Shown: positions 17,601-23,537 of the stretch, piece after piece
How positions within the stretch are numbered: the first letter of the stretch is position 1
Layout: every line of letters begins with the position of its first letter
Source: Anaerohabitans sp036788095
GTDB lineage: Bacteria > Zhuqueibacterota > Zhuqueibacteria > Residuimicrobiales > Residuimicrobiaceae
Direction of reading: 5' to 3'
Length of the DNA stretch: 24,498 bases
Assembly: GCA_036788095.1 (NCBI GenBank)
Contig: DAIQOA010000051.1
Location: forward strand, 1-24,498
Position numbers and translations under genes: made by a program
The notes under the pieces: model-generated
Told to the model about the DNA's origin: nothing
Seen by the model: the letters and a program-made list of their open reading frames with translations, nothing else
Databases searched by the model: none

Positions 17601-17695
17601 TGATGACCGCATCACGCCCGTATCTACTCAGAGGCAAGGTAGAAGCGCAATACGGCGCTCTCGTGTTGAATGTGCACCAAGTCAATTTTTTGTAA
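14657..17695 (+). CDS. DNA polymerase III alpha subunit, DnaE2/ImuC-like (error-prone type)
   Basis: This 1012-residue C-family polymerase is shorter than the replicative DnaE (about 1160) and close to DnaE2/ImuC length. The N-terminal PHP domain has 'LHVHSHYSF' (His8, His10, His12) and 'LTDTNG' (Asp41), where the common 'TDH' is changed to 'TDT'. The catalytic aspartates are present: Asp348 and Asp350 in 'PDIDVDF', and Asp518 in 'VKMDLLG'. Other landmarks are 'CGRGSAASSLVSYCLGIT', 'SIHCGGTVIVPDG' and 'SFCKAHSASYAQVSFKSAYL'. A clamp-binding-like motif 'QASLELF' (865-871) precedes an OB-fold region at the C-terminus. The ATG lies two bases after the upstream stop with no strong ribosome-binding site, suggesting coupled translation. 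DnaE2 normally works with ImuA and ImuB in translesion synthesis, and neither is here. Its place at the end of a sugar operon is odd. Confidence 0.9.
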   Translation: MQGFVPLHVHSHYSFCRGANSIRDLCRHARYCGHGHLALTDTNGLYGWGWFLQEARSCGLQPLIGSYLSDQQCAVVAIAKNGSGYARLCRLITQLHGDSGFDLTRALIEDHQNLVLISRDREFLKAIISSAYRTDVYAELVPYLDREALLRFARTVHLPVVATQAAYFISPEDHSTHKLLRAIDLQATLSTLPKEEVASAFAFMDSLDARFPDCPEALANTLKIAQQCTFDLNFHQSIFPAFHGPNGESASAYLDEQVRQGALWRYGTLTAEIAARLEYELDLIKQKGFAPYFLVVADAVRQAPRTCGRGSAASSLVSYCLGITNVDPVRCDLFFDRFLNPGRKDPPDIDVDFPWDERDDVLDYVVRKYGSSCVAMIANHVTFKARSAVREIAKVYGLPEAEISAMTSRMSSYWQPDQLERMMSSHPVFRNIEIRPPWPEIIRQAEKIRGFPRYLSIHCGGTVIVPDGLDRYVPVQPAKKLLKPYDLKEGGVPRQVAQLQVVQWEKDQAEDLGLVKMDLLGNRSLSVIRDAIRAVAANHRVVIDYATWDPLQDQATQSLLARGDTIGVFYVESPAMRQLQKKTGKGDFEHLIIHSSIIRPAANFYINEYIRRLKGGLYEPLHPKLEEVLRETFSIMVYQEDVSKVAMALADFDASSADDLRKVVGKKHNRDKLEEYRQRFYHNAMANQVRQDICDKIWNMILSFAEYSFCKAHSASYAQVSFKSAYLKVHYPAEFMAAVISNQGGYYSTFAYISESRRLGLQVLPPDINDSDFAYTGKAHSLRVGFMQIKGISTQAWQAIIKARKSNGPFKSLDHLLKHVALQPADLFLLIKAGCLDSLANGGARADLLWQAYYWQSHHAAPAAQASLELFDQENSSSPMPAKTISYNEKEMLRQEVETLGFLISRHPLTLYQDRIDRLAYTRACDLDHHINETVQTIGWLITYKLIATKNKQLMEFLSFEDTTAIYETIFFPKIYERFAHMMTASRPYLLRGKVEAQYGALVLNVHQVNFL

Positions 17696-17702
17696 TTATT
17701 TA

Positions 17703-17731
17703 TTGTGAATGAGCGATTGATGCAATATATT
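17703..17731 (+). promoter_or_regulatory. Sigma70-like promoter for the adenosine deaminase gene
   Basis: TTGTGA (17703-17708) and TATATT (17726-17731) are spaced by exactly 17 bases, with five of six matches in the -10. The -10 box lies inside an inverted repeat, ATGCA (17720-17724) and TGCAT (17737-17741), which could be an operator. The leader to the start codon is about 105 bases. Confidence 0.55.
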
Positions 17732-17812
17732 ATTGGTGCATACAGTTTCGTGCCAGCGCTGTAGGTGCAGCCCTGGATAAAAGTCAGAAAAAGCAAAAGG
17801 CTTTGCGGCGAT

Positions 17813-17836
17813 AGCTGAATCACATTTAGCTGAGGT
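17813..17836 (+). promoter_or_regulatory. Leader hairpin abutting the ribosome-binding site of add
   Basis: AGCTGAA (17813-17819) can pair as RNA with TTTAGCT (17825-17831), one pair being G-U, around a 5-nt loop. The Shine-Dalgarno GAGGT (17832-17836) begins at the next base. This may influence translation of the TTG-started gene. No known riboswitch fold was recognised. Confidence 0.3.
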
Positions 17837-17844
17837 CCCCTTTG

Positions 17845-18876
17845 TTGAAAGACAAAACGCTGGATTTTATCGCACGAATGCCAAAGGTTGAATTGCATTT
17901 GCATCTTGAGGGGACCATCCAGCCAACCACGGCGATCGAACTGATGCGGCGCAACCGCGCGAAGAACGCGCCGCGAACCGTTGAAGAGCTGTTGAAAATA
18001 TACGATTTTCAGGATCTGAGCCATTTTGTCAGAGCGATGAAAATCGTCTCCAATCATATCACTCAGTTGCAGGATTTGGAACGGGTGTGCAGCGAGATGC
18101 TTGCGGAATGCGCACGGCAGAACATCCGTTACCTAGAGTTCGATTGCGCTCTGCAAAAGTATATCGATCTCGGCATGCCGCTGAACGATGTGGTGGCTGT
18201 GCTGGATCAGGCGGTGCACGCGGCCGAGGCGCGGTACGGCATATTTTCCAGGATGGTGGTCAATCTTCAGCGTTCGCATGGTGATCAAAAGACAGCCGAT
18301 CTGGTACAAGCGGTTGCTCGACTGAATCATCCGCTGATCGTCGGCGTCGGTCTGTCGGGAGATGAGACTCAATATCCGCAAAAAGAGTTCATCAACACCT
18401 TCACCCTGGCCAAAGAGGCCGGCCTGCACCGCACTGTTCACGCCGGCGAAGCGCTGGGCAGCCAGAGTGTGTGGGATGCCCTGGAGCTGCTGCACGCGCA
18501 GCGGATCGATCACGGCACTCGCGCCATCGAGGACGATCGGCTAGTGCGTCATCTTGTGGATGCCCAGATCCCATTGACCCAATGTCTGACCAGCAACCTG
18601 CGTCTCAACATCGTCTCTGCGGCAAAGCGACACCCCTTTGCCCTCTTTTTTCATTCTGGTGTGCTGGTCACGCTAAACACCGATGATCCACAGATTTTTC
18701 AAACTTCGCTCACCGCGGAGTATGAACTCGCCTACCGGACCTTTGCCTTCTCTGAACAAGAATTGCAGCGTGTTGCGCAAAACGGCATCAAAGCCTCTTT
18801 TCTGCCTGAAGAGACTAAAGGGCGGCTGCTGCAACGAATGGAGCGAAATGCTTCGGTTGATGTTGGGGAAAATTAA
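17845..18876 (+). CDS. add: Adenosine deaminase
   Basis: This 343-residue zinc enzyme deaminates adenosine (or a close analogue) in purine salvage. The full set of family motifs is present: 'PKVELHLHLEG' with zinc ligands His18 and His20, 'GVGLSGDE', 'TVHAGE' with zinc ligand His199 and catalytic Glu202, 'IDHGTRA' with His223, and 'LNTDDP' with Asp280 and Asp281. Two adjacent TTG codons (17842, 17845) are possible starts. GAGGT (17832-17836) is better spaced for 17845. The only ATG (17878) begins right at the first motif, so it would remove the N-terminal helix. Its stop codon overlaps that of the convergent nucleotidyltransferase gene, with no room for a terminator. Adenosine, rather than adenine, specificity is inferred from overall resemblance. 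Confidence 0.9.
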   Translation: MKDKTLDFIARMPKVELHLHLEGTIQPTTAIELMRRNRAKNAPRTVEELLKIYDFQDLSHFVRAMKIVSNHITQLQDLERVCSEMLAECARQNIRYLEFDCALQKYIDLGMPLNDVVAVLDQAVHAAEARYGIFSRMVVNLQRSHGDQKTADLVQAVARLNHPLIVGVGLSGDETQYPQKEFINTFTLAKEAGLHRTVHAGEALGSQSVWDALELLHAQRIDHGTRAIEDDRLVRHLVDAQIPLTQCLTSNLRLNIVSAAKRHPFALFFHSGVLVTLNTDDPQIFQTSLTAEYELAYRTFAFSEQELQRVAQNGIKASFLPEETKGRLLQRMERNASVDVGEN

Positions 18877-19613
18877 GCGTCTGCGGAGGTCATGGGGAGT
18901 GTGATTTTTCCGCTGCGCACGTCGAGTTCCGCCTGTTCCAGGTCTCCGGGCTTGCCCAGATCCCGCCAGTACCAGCCCTCCATGACAAATCCCAGCACCG
19001 GACGTCCCTGCTGAGCCAGTCGGATATAGTGGTCAATGCTCGAAAAGGGGTGGGGGGAAATGCCACGCAGCGCCTGGGGATTGAAAACATGGATCCCGTT
19101 AAAAGCAAAAGCGCGCTGTCGAGTGGATTCCATGCCTGCCGATGGTGTATTCGGCCGGCCGAGAAGCTGCAGATGGTCATCAAACATCAAAGGTCGGCTT
19201 GTGGGCCGGGCTTGTACCGCTAGTGTGACCTCGGCGCAACGGTGAAGATGTTCTTCTATTAATTGCTCCAAATTCAGGTCGGTCAACACATCCACATTGT
19301 GTACCAGCACCGGATCGTCGCCTGCGGTTAGGTCCATCATGCGGACGAGGGCGCCGCCGGTGTCCAACAACTGTTCTTCCATTGAAATCATAATCTTTAA
19401 ATTCCGCCCTGTTCGCCGACGGAGAAAAGCCAGGATGGGTGGTGCGAGGTGATGGACGTTGATCACCACCTCGGTGCAACCGGCCGCAACCAGTCTGTCG
19501 AGAACGATGGAGAGCAACGTCCGGCCGGACACCGTCAGCAGGGCTTTGGGACAAGAGTCTGTGAGCGGCCGCAGACGGCTTCCATAGCCGGCGGCCAGGA
19601 TCATGGCTCTCAT
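18873..19613 (-). CDS. MurU-like sugar-1-phosphate nucleotidyltransferase
   Basis: This 246-residue protein starts 'MRAMILAAGYGSRLRPLTD' followed by 'PKALL', the nucleotide-binding and activation signature of NTP-dependent sugar-1-phosphate nucleotidyltransferases. 'LLDTGGAL' and 'HNVDVLTDL' (magnesium-binding aspartates) follow, and 'AFNGIHVF' and 'WYWRDLGKPGDLEQAE' end the fold. It lacks the left-handed helix domain of GlmU, like MurU, the MurNAc-1-phosphate uridylyltransferase. The frame is open further upstream, but the ATG at 19613 overlaps the stop of the RapZ-like gene (ATGA) and matches where the family begins. With the kinase gene two genes upstream, it probably completes conversion of a salvaged amino sugar to its UDP form. 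Other substrates (mannose- or glucose-1-phosphate) cannot be excluded. Confidence 0.83.
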   Translation of the reverse strand: MRAMILAAGYGSRLRPLTDSCPKALLTVSGRTLLSIVLDRLVAAGCTEVVINVHHLAPPILAFLRRRTGRNLKIMISMEEQLLDTGGALVRMMDLTAGDDPVLVHNVDVLTDLNLEQLIEEHLHRCAEVTLAVQARPTSRPLMFDDHLQLLGRPNTPSAGMESTRQRAFAFNGIHVFNPQALRGISPHPFSSIDHYIRLAQQGRPVLGFVMEGWYWRDLGKPGDLEQAELDVRSGKITLPMTSADA

Positions 19614-20029
19614 AAGAAATGGGGCTTGTCTTGATGAAGGACTTTGACGTTGTAGCCAGCGTTTCTCAGTTTTTCTGCAACGCGTTCCGCGCAATAGACC
19701 GAACGGTGTTGGCCGCCGGTGCAGCCAAAACCGACCGAAAGTTGCGTGAATCGGCGCTGTCGAAAACTTGACGCGGTCAGAGCGATCAGTTGAAACGCAT
19801 GATCGATAAATCGGCCGACCTCAGGAAAAGCGCGTAAAAATTCGGCGACCGGCTCATCGACTCCGGTTTTTTTTGCATAACGGAGATCTCTGCCCGGATT
19901 GGGCAATCCCCGGCAGTCAAAGATGAAACCCCCGCCATGGCCGGTGGGATCATCGGGAATTCCAGAGACATGAAACCCAAAACTGGTGATCGTGATCAAG
20001 GGGAAGGCTGAATCATCTGCTTGCGTCAT
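19610..20029 (-). CDS. Free-standing RapZ C-terminal domain protein
   Basis: This 139-residue protein corresponds to only the C-terminal half of RapZ. It has 'GFIFDCRGLPNPG' and 'VDEPVAEFL', then the strong hallmark 'GCTGGQHRSVYCAERVAEKL'. In E. coli RapZ this domain binds glucosamine-6-phosphate and controls GlmY/GlmZ small RNAs and the GlmS level. The N-terminal Walker-type ATPase/adaptor domain is missing, and the start at 20029 has only a weak AGAGAG upstream, so this is a single-domain protein rather than a visible truncation. It lies 12 bases after the kinase gene and overlaps the nucleotidyltransferase gene by four bases, so all three are likely co-translated. A sensor or enzymatic role on an amino-sugar phosphate in cell-wall recycling is the natural guess. 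Confidence 0.88.
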   Translation of the reverse strand: MTQADDSAFPLITITSFGFHVSGIPDDPTGHGGGFIFDCRGLPNPGRDLRYAKKTGVDEPVAEFLRAFPEVGRFIDHAFQLIALTASSFRQRRFTQLSVGFGCTGGQHRSVYCAERVAEKLRNAGYNVKVLHQDKPHFL

Positions 20030-20041
20030 CGTTACTCTCTT

Positions 20042-21061
20042 TTAAAATTGATGAAGCGAAGTATCCCGGACCAGTTGGTCCAGGATGGACTGCAAGAGCG
20101 GCAATCTTTGCAAAATCCATGCCTTTTCCAGCAGCACCGTCACGTTTTTTAAAGCATAGGGAACACTTTTTAAGAATCCCTTTTTGCCGCGGACACCCGC
20201 CAGATAGCCGTAGGCGCCGAACGCCTGAAGCACCCTGACCAGAACAAAGCTGTAAAAGTAGTGCATAAACCGGTCACGATCGATCGGCAGCAGAGCGCGG
20301 GCAGCCTGCAGATAGCGATCAATCAAACGGCTGCGCAAATCCTCGGGCAAATCCGCCTTGGCGTCATAGAGCAGCGAAGCCACATCATATTGCAACGCCC
20401 CGCGGCGGCCGGATTGGTAATCTATAAAATAAGTTTCGTTTTCCAGCACCATAATATTGCGTGATTGGAAATCGCGATAAAGAAAAAACAGCGTCGGTTC
20501 CTCCAACAGGTGATCCACGAGGGTTTGGAATTCACGCTGAAGTTTGTCCCGGTCAATGGGGTTTTTAAAAAACAGGGATAAAAAGCGATGCTGGAAATAT
20601 TGCAGATCCCAGTTCATCGAGTCACGGCCAAAAACCGCATGTTGGTAACAATAAGAGTAGTTCAGCGTTTTTCCCGCTTCGATCTGAAACCGGGGCAGCC
20701 AGGACAGCGCCTTTTCGTACAGGGAGACAATTTCCTCGGTAAACCCCTGTTTGTCCCGTATGGGGGCCATGTGCTCGTAGAGCGTAAACAGCCCGAGATC
20801 CTGCACCAGATACACATTGTTGTTCAAATCGACGGTGTATATTTGCGGCACAGGCAGATGATAACCGGCAAAATGTTGAGAAAAATAAATAAAAGCTTCA
20901 TTTTCCGCCCGATGATCGCCGGCTATGCCGATGGCGGATCGATGCGCGTTCTGCATGCGGTAGATACGACGGTCGGAGGCATCTCCCTTGAGGGGATTGA
21001 TCCGATCCGGCGTTTCGTTAAACTGCTGACGAAACAGCTTTTCCAGGGCAATCGTTTCCAC
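20042..21061 (-). CDS. AmgK-like sugar kinase (aminoglycoside phosphotransferase fold)
   Basis: This 339-residue protein has the eukaryotic-kinase-like APH fold: 'LKGDASDRRIYRM' near residue 25 is the phosphate-binding strand-loop, 'YRDFQSRN' at 195-202 the catalytic loop with Asp197 and Asn202, and 'YFIDYQSGRRG' the metal-binding segment. AmgK phosphorylates MurNAc/GlcNAc at the anomeric carbon, upstream of MurU, and the downstream nucleotidyltransferase gene fits that pair. The catalytic loop begins with Tyr195 where His is usual. The start is the GTG at 21061, with only a weak GAG-type site upstream. The next in-frame ATG would remove the phosphate-binding loop. First gene of a three-gene minus-strand operon. 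Family is sure, substrate is inferred from context. Confidence 0.8.
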   Translation of the reverse strand: METIALEKLFRQQFNETPDRINPLKGDASDRRIYRMQNAHRSAIGIAGDHRAENEAFIYFSQHFAGYHLPVPQIYTVDLNNNVYLVQDLGLFTLYEHMAPIRDKQGFTEEIVSLYEKALSWLPRFQIEAGKTLNYSYCYQHAVFGRDSMNWDLQYFQHRFLSLFFKNPIDRDKLQREFQTLVDHLLEEPTLFFLYRDFQSRNIMVLENETYFIDYQSGRRGALQYDVASLLYDAKADLPEDLRSRLIDRYLQAARALLPIDRDRFMHYFYSFVLVRVLQAFGAYGYLAGVRGKKGFLKSVPYALKNVTVLLEKAWILQRLPLLQSILDQLVRDTSLHQF

Positions 21062-21387
21062 CTGAGGCTCTAGGTTAGTGAATCGTACGCCGGCTGAGCC
21101 GGTAAGCGAACCCTATCGATGTACAGGCGACAGGAGCGATGGTCGAGCTTTCGGCGCGAAGAGGAGGAAAAGTTCATGAGGTAACTGTAAGTTTTCCATC
21201 AAGTCAAGCGCGCGTGACAAATTAGCCATTTTACGACTAATATCAAAAGTATTTTTTGCTGCCCCAAAGAGGCATCGCAATGCCCGGCCCCTTGACGTAC
21301 CGGCTAGGACGGCTAAAAAACTTGTTTTTTTCATCAATAGTTGCTATAATTAAAAATAAAACAACAACAACAAACCGGAGAACCGCC
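21062..21387. other. Divergent intergenic region between the kinase operon and the DUF4254 gene
   Basis: These 326 bases hold no convincing gene. Short frames exist on both strands (for example 21113-21337 minus) but lack a good ribosome-binding site or any recognisable motif. Visible structure: a small hairpin CCGGC-TGA-GCCGG near 21092-21104, a GGCAT-CGCA-ATGCC hairpin near 21280-21293, and a clear plus-strand promoter at its right end. For the minus strand a TTGACT lies near 21198-21203, but no good -10 box follows. Confidence 0.6.
21322..21350 (+). promoter_or_regulatory. Strong sigma70-like promoter for the DUF4254-larA unit
   Basis: TTGTTT (21322-21327) and a perfect TATAAT (21345-21350) are separated by exactly 17 bases. 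Transcription should begin near 21357, about 30 bases before the chosen start codon. This supports the TTG start at 21388, because longer versions of the gene would contain the promoter. Confidence 0.75.
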
Positions 21388-22011
21388 TTGAGTTCGCTGT
21401 CGCTAATATTCAGTCCGTTCAAGGGCGAGGCCCTGATCGAGTGGTTTATGGATCTCACCGAATTGTGGCATAAAACCGGCCCGCTCTCTCCAGAGGATCC
21501 CTACACCCCGAAAGGGATGCTGCAAAAATTGCATTATCACAACTTTAGTCTATGGCACCTCGAGGATGAAGCGCGGCGCACCGATGGGACGGATGCAGAC
21601 ATCGCCAAGATCAAGCGATCCATCGACAAGCATAATCAGCAACGCAACGACGGTGTGGAGCAGATCGATGTCTGGATCGACAACGTGCTCACCACCGCCG
21701 GCATCAAACCGGGGGAGGAGATCGAGTGCAATTCTGAACCGCCGGGATTGATCATGGACCGCCTTTCCATCCTTTGTTTGAAAATCTTTCACATGCAGGA
21801 ACAGACGGAACGCAAGGATCTGAGCAAAGAGGAAGTCGACTATTGCACGCTGCGCGGTAAAATTCTTTTAGAACAACGGAAGGACCTGGCCGCTGCATTG
21901 GATGCCCTGTTCCTGGACTTGCGCCAGGCTGCGAAACGGCACAAGGTGTATCGCCAATTTAAACTCTACAACGATCCGCGCTTTAATCCCGCGCTGTATA
22001 AAAACCGCTGA
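21388..22011 (+). CDS. DUF4254 domain protein
   Basis: This 207-residue protein of unknown function is alpha-helical and charged. It has the typical DUF4254 segments: 'HNFSLWHLEDEAR', 'KRSIDKHNQQRNDGVEQID', 'NSEPPGLIMDRLSILCLKIF', 'HMQEQTERKDLS', and the ending 'VYRQFKLYNDPRFNPALY'. Members are frequent in Bacteroidota and relatives, often beside heptosyltransferase-like genes, but no activity is established as far as I know. The frame is open from 21256, but the part before 21388 overlaps a strong promoter and has a low-complexity T/N/K stretch. GGAG (21377-21380) is seven bases before the TTG at 21388. It is followed 15 bases later by a larA-family gene and is probably co-transcribed with it. 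Confidence 0.85.
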   Translation: MSSLSLIFSPFKGEALIEWFMDLTELWHKTGPLSPEDPYTPKGMLQKLHYHNFSLWHLEDEARRTDGTDADIAKIKRSIDKHNQQRNDGVEQIDVWIDNVLTTAGIKPGEEIECNSEPPGLIMDRLSILCLKIFHMQEQTERKDLSKEEVDYCTLRGKILLEQRKDLAAALDALFLDLRQAAKRHKVYRQFKLYNDPRFNPALYKNR

Positions 22012-22026
22012 GCAGACGAGGGTGAC

Positions 22027-23322
22027 ATGGCTATAGAAGAAAAAACCATCCAGGTGGATCTCGCGTACGGCAAAACGGGTTTGCGCGCAACATTGCCTCA
22101 GCGTCAGGTGGTGAAAATTCTTACGATGAAGCCAGCGGATCCGATTCTCGATCCTCCCACTGCAGTGATCAAATCGCTGCTCAATCCTATTGGCTTTAGC
22201 CATTCCCTGTATGATATGGCGAAAAACCATAACTCTGCCTGTATTCTTATCTGCGATATCACCCGGCCGGTGCCCAACAAAATTATATTGCCGCCGGTTC
22301 TGAAAAGCCTGGCCGCCGCGGGGATTCCTCATCACGCGACCCACATCCTCATCGCCACCGGCATTCACCGCCCCAACCTGAACGATGAGCTGATTGAGTT
22401 GGTCGGACCAGAGATCGCTGCGCGTTATCGCATCGAGAATCACTTTTCACGCGATCTGGCTTCGCATACCTGTTTGGGCAAAACCAGCCGAGGTACGGAT
22501 ATCTGGATCGACAGCCGTTTCGTTGAGGCAGAGTACAAGATCGCCGCCGGCTTTATTGAACCGCATCTGATGGCCGGGTTCTCCGGCGGCCGCAAATTGG
22601 TCGTTCCCGGCGTCTCAAGCATCGAGACGATGAAATACATGCACGGCCCGAAAATCATGGAACATCCTCTCTCCCGTGAAGGCGTCATCGAAGGCAATCC
22701 GTTTCACCAGGAGGCCCTGGAGATCGCCACTCGCGCCGGCGTGGATTTTATCGTCAACGTCGCCCTGAATGAAAAGCGGGAGATCATCGGCGTTTTTTCC
22801 GGCCATCTGGAAGCTGCGCATCAAAAAGGCGTAGAGTTTGTCCGCAGCATCGTGCGCGATACGGTTCCGCAACCAGTGGACATCGTCCTCACCACCTCTG
22901 CCGGCTATCCTTTGGACACCACCTATTACCAAAGCATCAAAGGATTGACCGCAGCGATGCCAATCGTCAAGCAGGGGGGAACCATCATTCTGGCCGCCTG
23001 TTGTGAAAGCGGATTGGGCAGCGACGAGTTTGCCGGACTGGCGACAGATCCCCGGCCGGTGGCAGAGATCATCGAGGAGATCGTCAGCGAAAGGCAGTTT
23101 GTCATCGATCAGTGGCAATTCGAAAAATTCGCTCAGGCGGCGCGCAAAGCGGAGATCATTCTGGTGGCCGATGGCCTGAAACCAGAGATTAAAAATCGCC
23201 TGCATGTCAAATGGGCAAACTCCGTTGAACAGGCTGTGGCCATGGCCGTTAAAACTCATGGCCATAGCAGCCGAATCGCCGTCATCCCCAAGGGACCCTA
23301 CATCCTCGCGGAAGTTGAATAA
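22027..23322 (+). CDS. larA: LarA-family nickel-pincer racemase/epimerase (lactate racemase homologue)
   Basis: This 431-residue protein matches LarA, which inverts the C2 hydroxyl of lactate using a nickel-pincer nucleotide bound to a lysine. The Lactobacillus plantarum active-site residues map onto it with almost constant offset: His114 and His180 (catalytic bases), Lys190 in 'FSGGRKLVVPG' (cofactor attachment), His206 (nickel ligand), and Tyr301-Gln302 with Lys305 in 'YYQSIKG'. 'DITRPVP' carries Asp77 and Arg80. The ATG at 22027 follows GAGGGTG. The cofactor-making genes larB, larC and larE are not in the window, so they must be elsewhere if the enzyme is active. Many homologues act on other 2-hydroxyacids (malate, sugar acids, aryl lactates), so the substrate is open. 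Confidence 0.88.
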   Translation: MAIEEKTIQVDLAYGKTGLRATLPQRQVVKILTMKPADPILDPPTAVIKSLLNPIGFSHSLYDMAKNHNSACILICDITRPVPNKIILPPVLKSLAAAGIPHHATHILIATGIHRPNLNDELIELVGPEIAARYRIENHFSRDLASHTCLGKTSRGTDIWIDSRFVEAEYKIAAGFIEPHLMAGFSGGRKLVVPGVSSIETMKYMHGPKIMEHPLSREGVIEGNPFHQEALEIATRAGVDFIVNVALNEKREIIGVFSGHLEAAHQKGVEFVRSIVRDTVPQPVDIVLTTSAGYPLDTTYYQSIKGLTAAMPIVKQGGTIILAACCESGLGSDEFAGLATDPRPVAEIIEEIVSERQFVIDQWQFEKFAQAARKAEIILVADGLKPEIKNRLHVKWANSVEQAVAMAVKTHGHSSRIAVIPKGPYILAEVE

Positions 23323-23493
23323 TATCAGCTATCTAAAATCATGCCTCATCGAGGAACCATTCGCCTGCTCCTGCGTTCAAACTACCAGAGTCGTCCTTTG
23401 CTTGATTTTTGAGATATATCACGAAATCTCGCCGAAATTTATTGATTTTTTATAGAAGAATTTGTAAATTAAATACTTGCATTTCGTGTTTAT

Positions 23494-23499
23494 TATAAT
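23494..23499 (+). promoter_or_regulatory. Isolated -10-like box before the ferritin-like gene
   Basis: A perfect TATAAT lies 39 bases before the ATG at 23538 within a strongly A+T-rich stretch (about 23400-23500). The only TTG-type element near it (TTGCAT, 23477-23482) is 11 bases away, too close for a standard -35. It may be an activator-dependent or alternative promoter. Confidence 0.35.
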
Positions 23500-23506
23500 T
23501 TAGCTC

Positions 23507-23531
23507 TCCTCTTGGACAAGAGGAAGGAGGT
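23507..23531 (+). promoter_or_regulatory. Leader hairpin plus strong ribosome-binding site
   Basis: TCCTCTT (23507-23513) and AAGAGGA (23518-23524) form a perfect 7-bp stem with loop GGAC. The Shine-Dalgarno AAGGAGG (23524-23530) begins at the stem's last base, seven bases before the ATG. The pyrimidine arm could alternatively pair with the Shine-Dalgarno itself, so two competing folds are possible. Confidence 0.4.
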
Positions 23532-23537
23532 ACCCAT

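Noticed and set aside
17738..17844. Leader of add considered as a purine riboswitch
   Set aside because: I could not find the three-way junction or conserved loop bases of the known purine aptamer; only a simple hairpin next to the ribosome-binding site.
21113..21337. Minus-strand 74-codon frame in the intergenic region, starting MMKKTSFLAV like a signal peptide
   Set aside because: No ribosome-binding site upstream, it overlaps the -35 region of the plus-strand promoter, and the remainder shows no familiar pattern. A decayed gene remains possible but unsupported.
22615..23265. Minus-strand open frame of 216 codons antisense to larA
   Set aside because: The plus strand encodes conserved LarA active-site residues throughout. 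The minus product has no recognisable domain.
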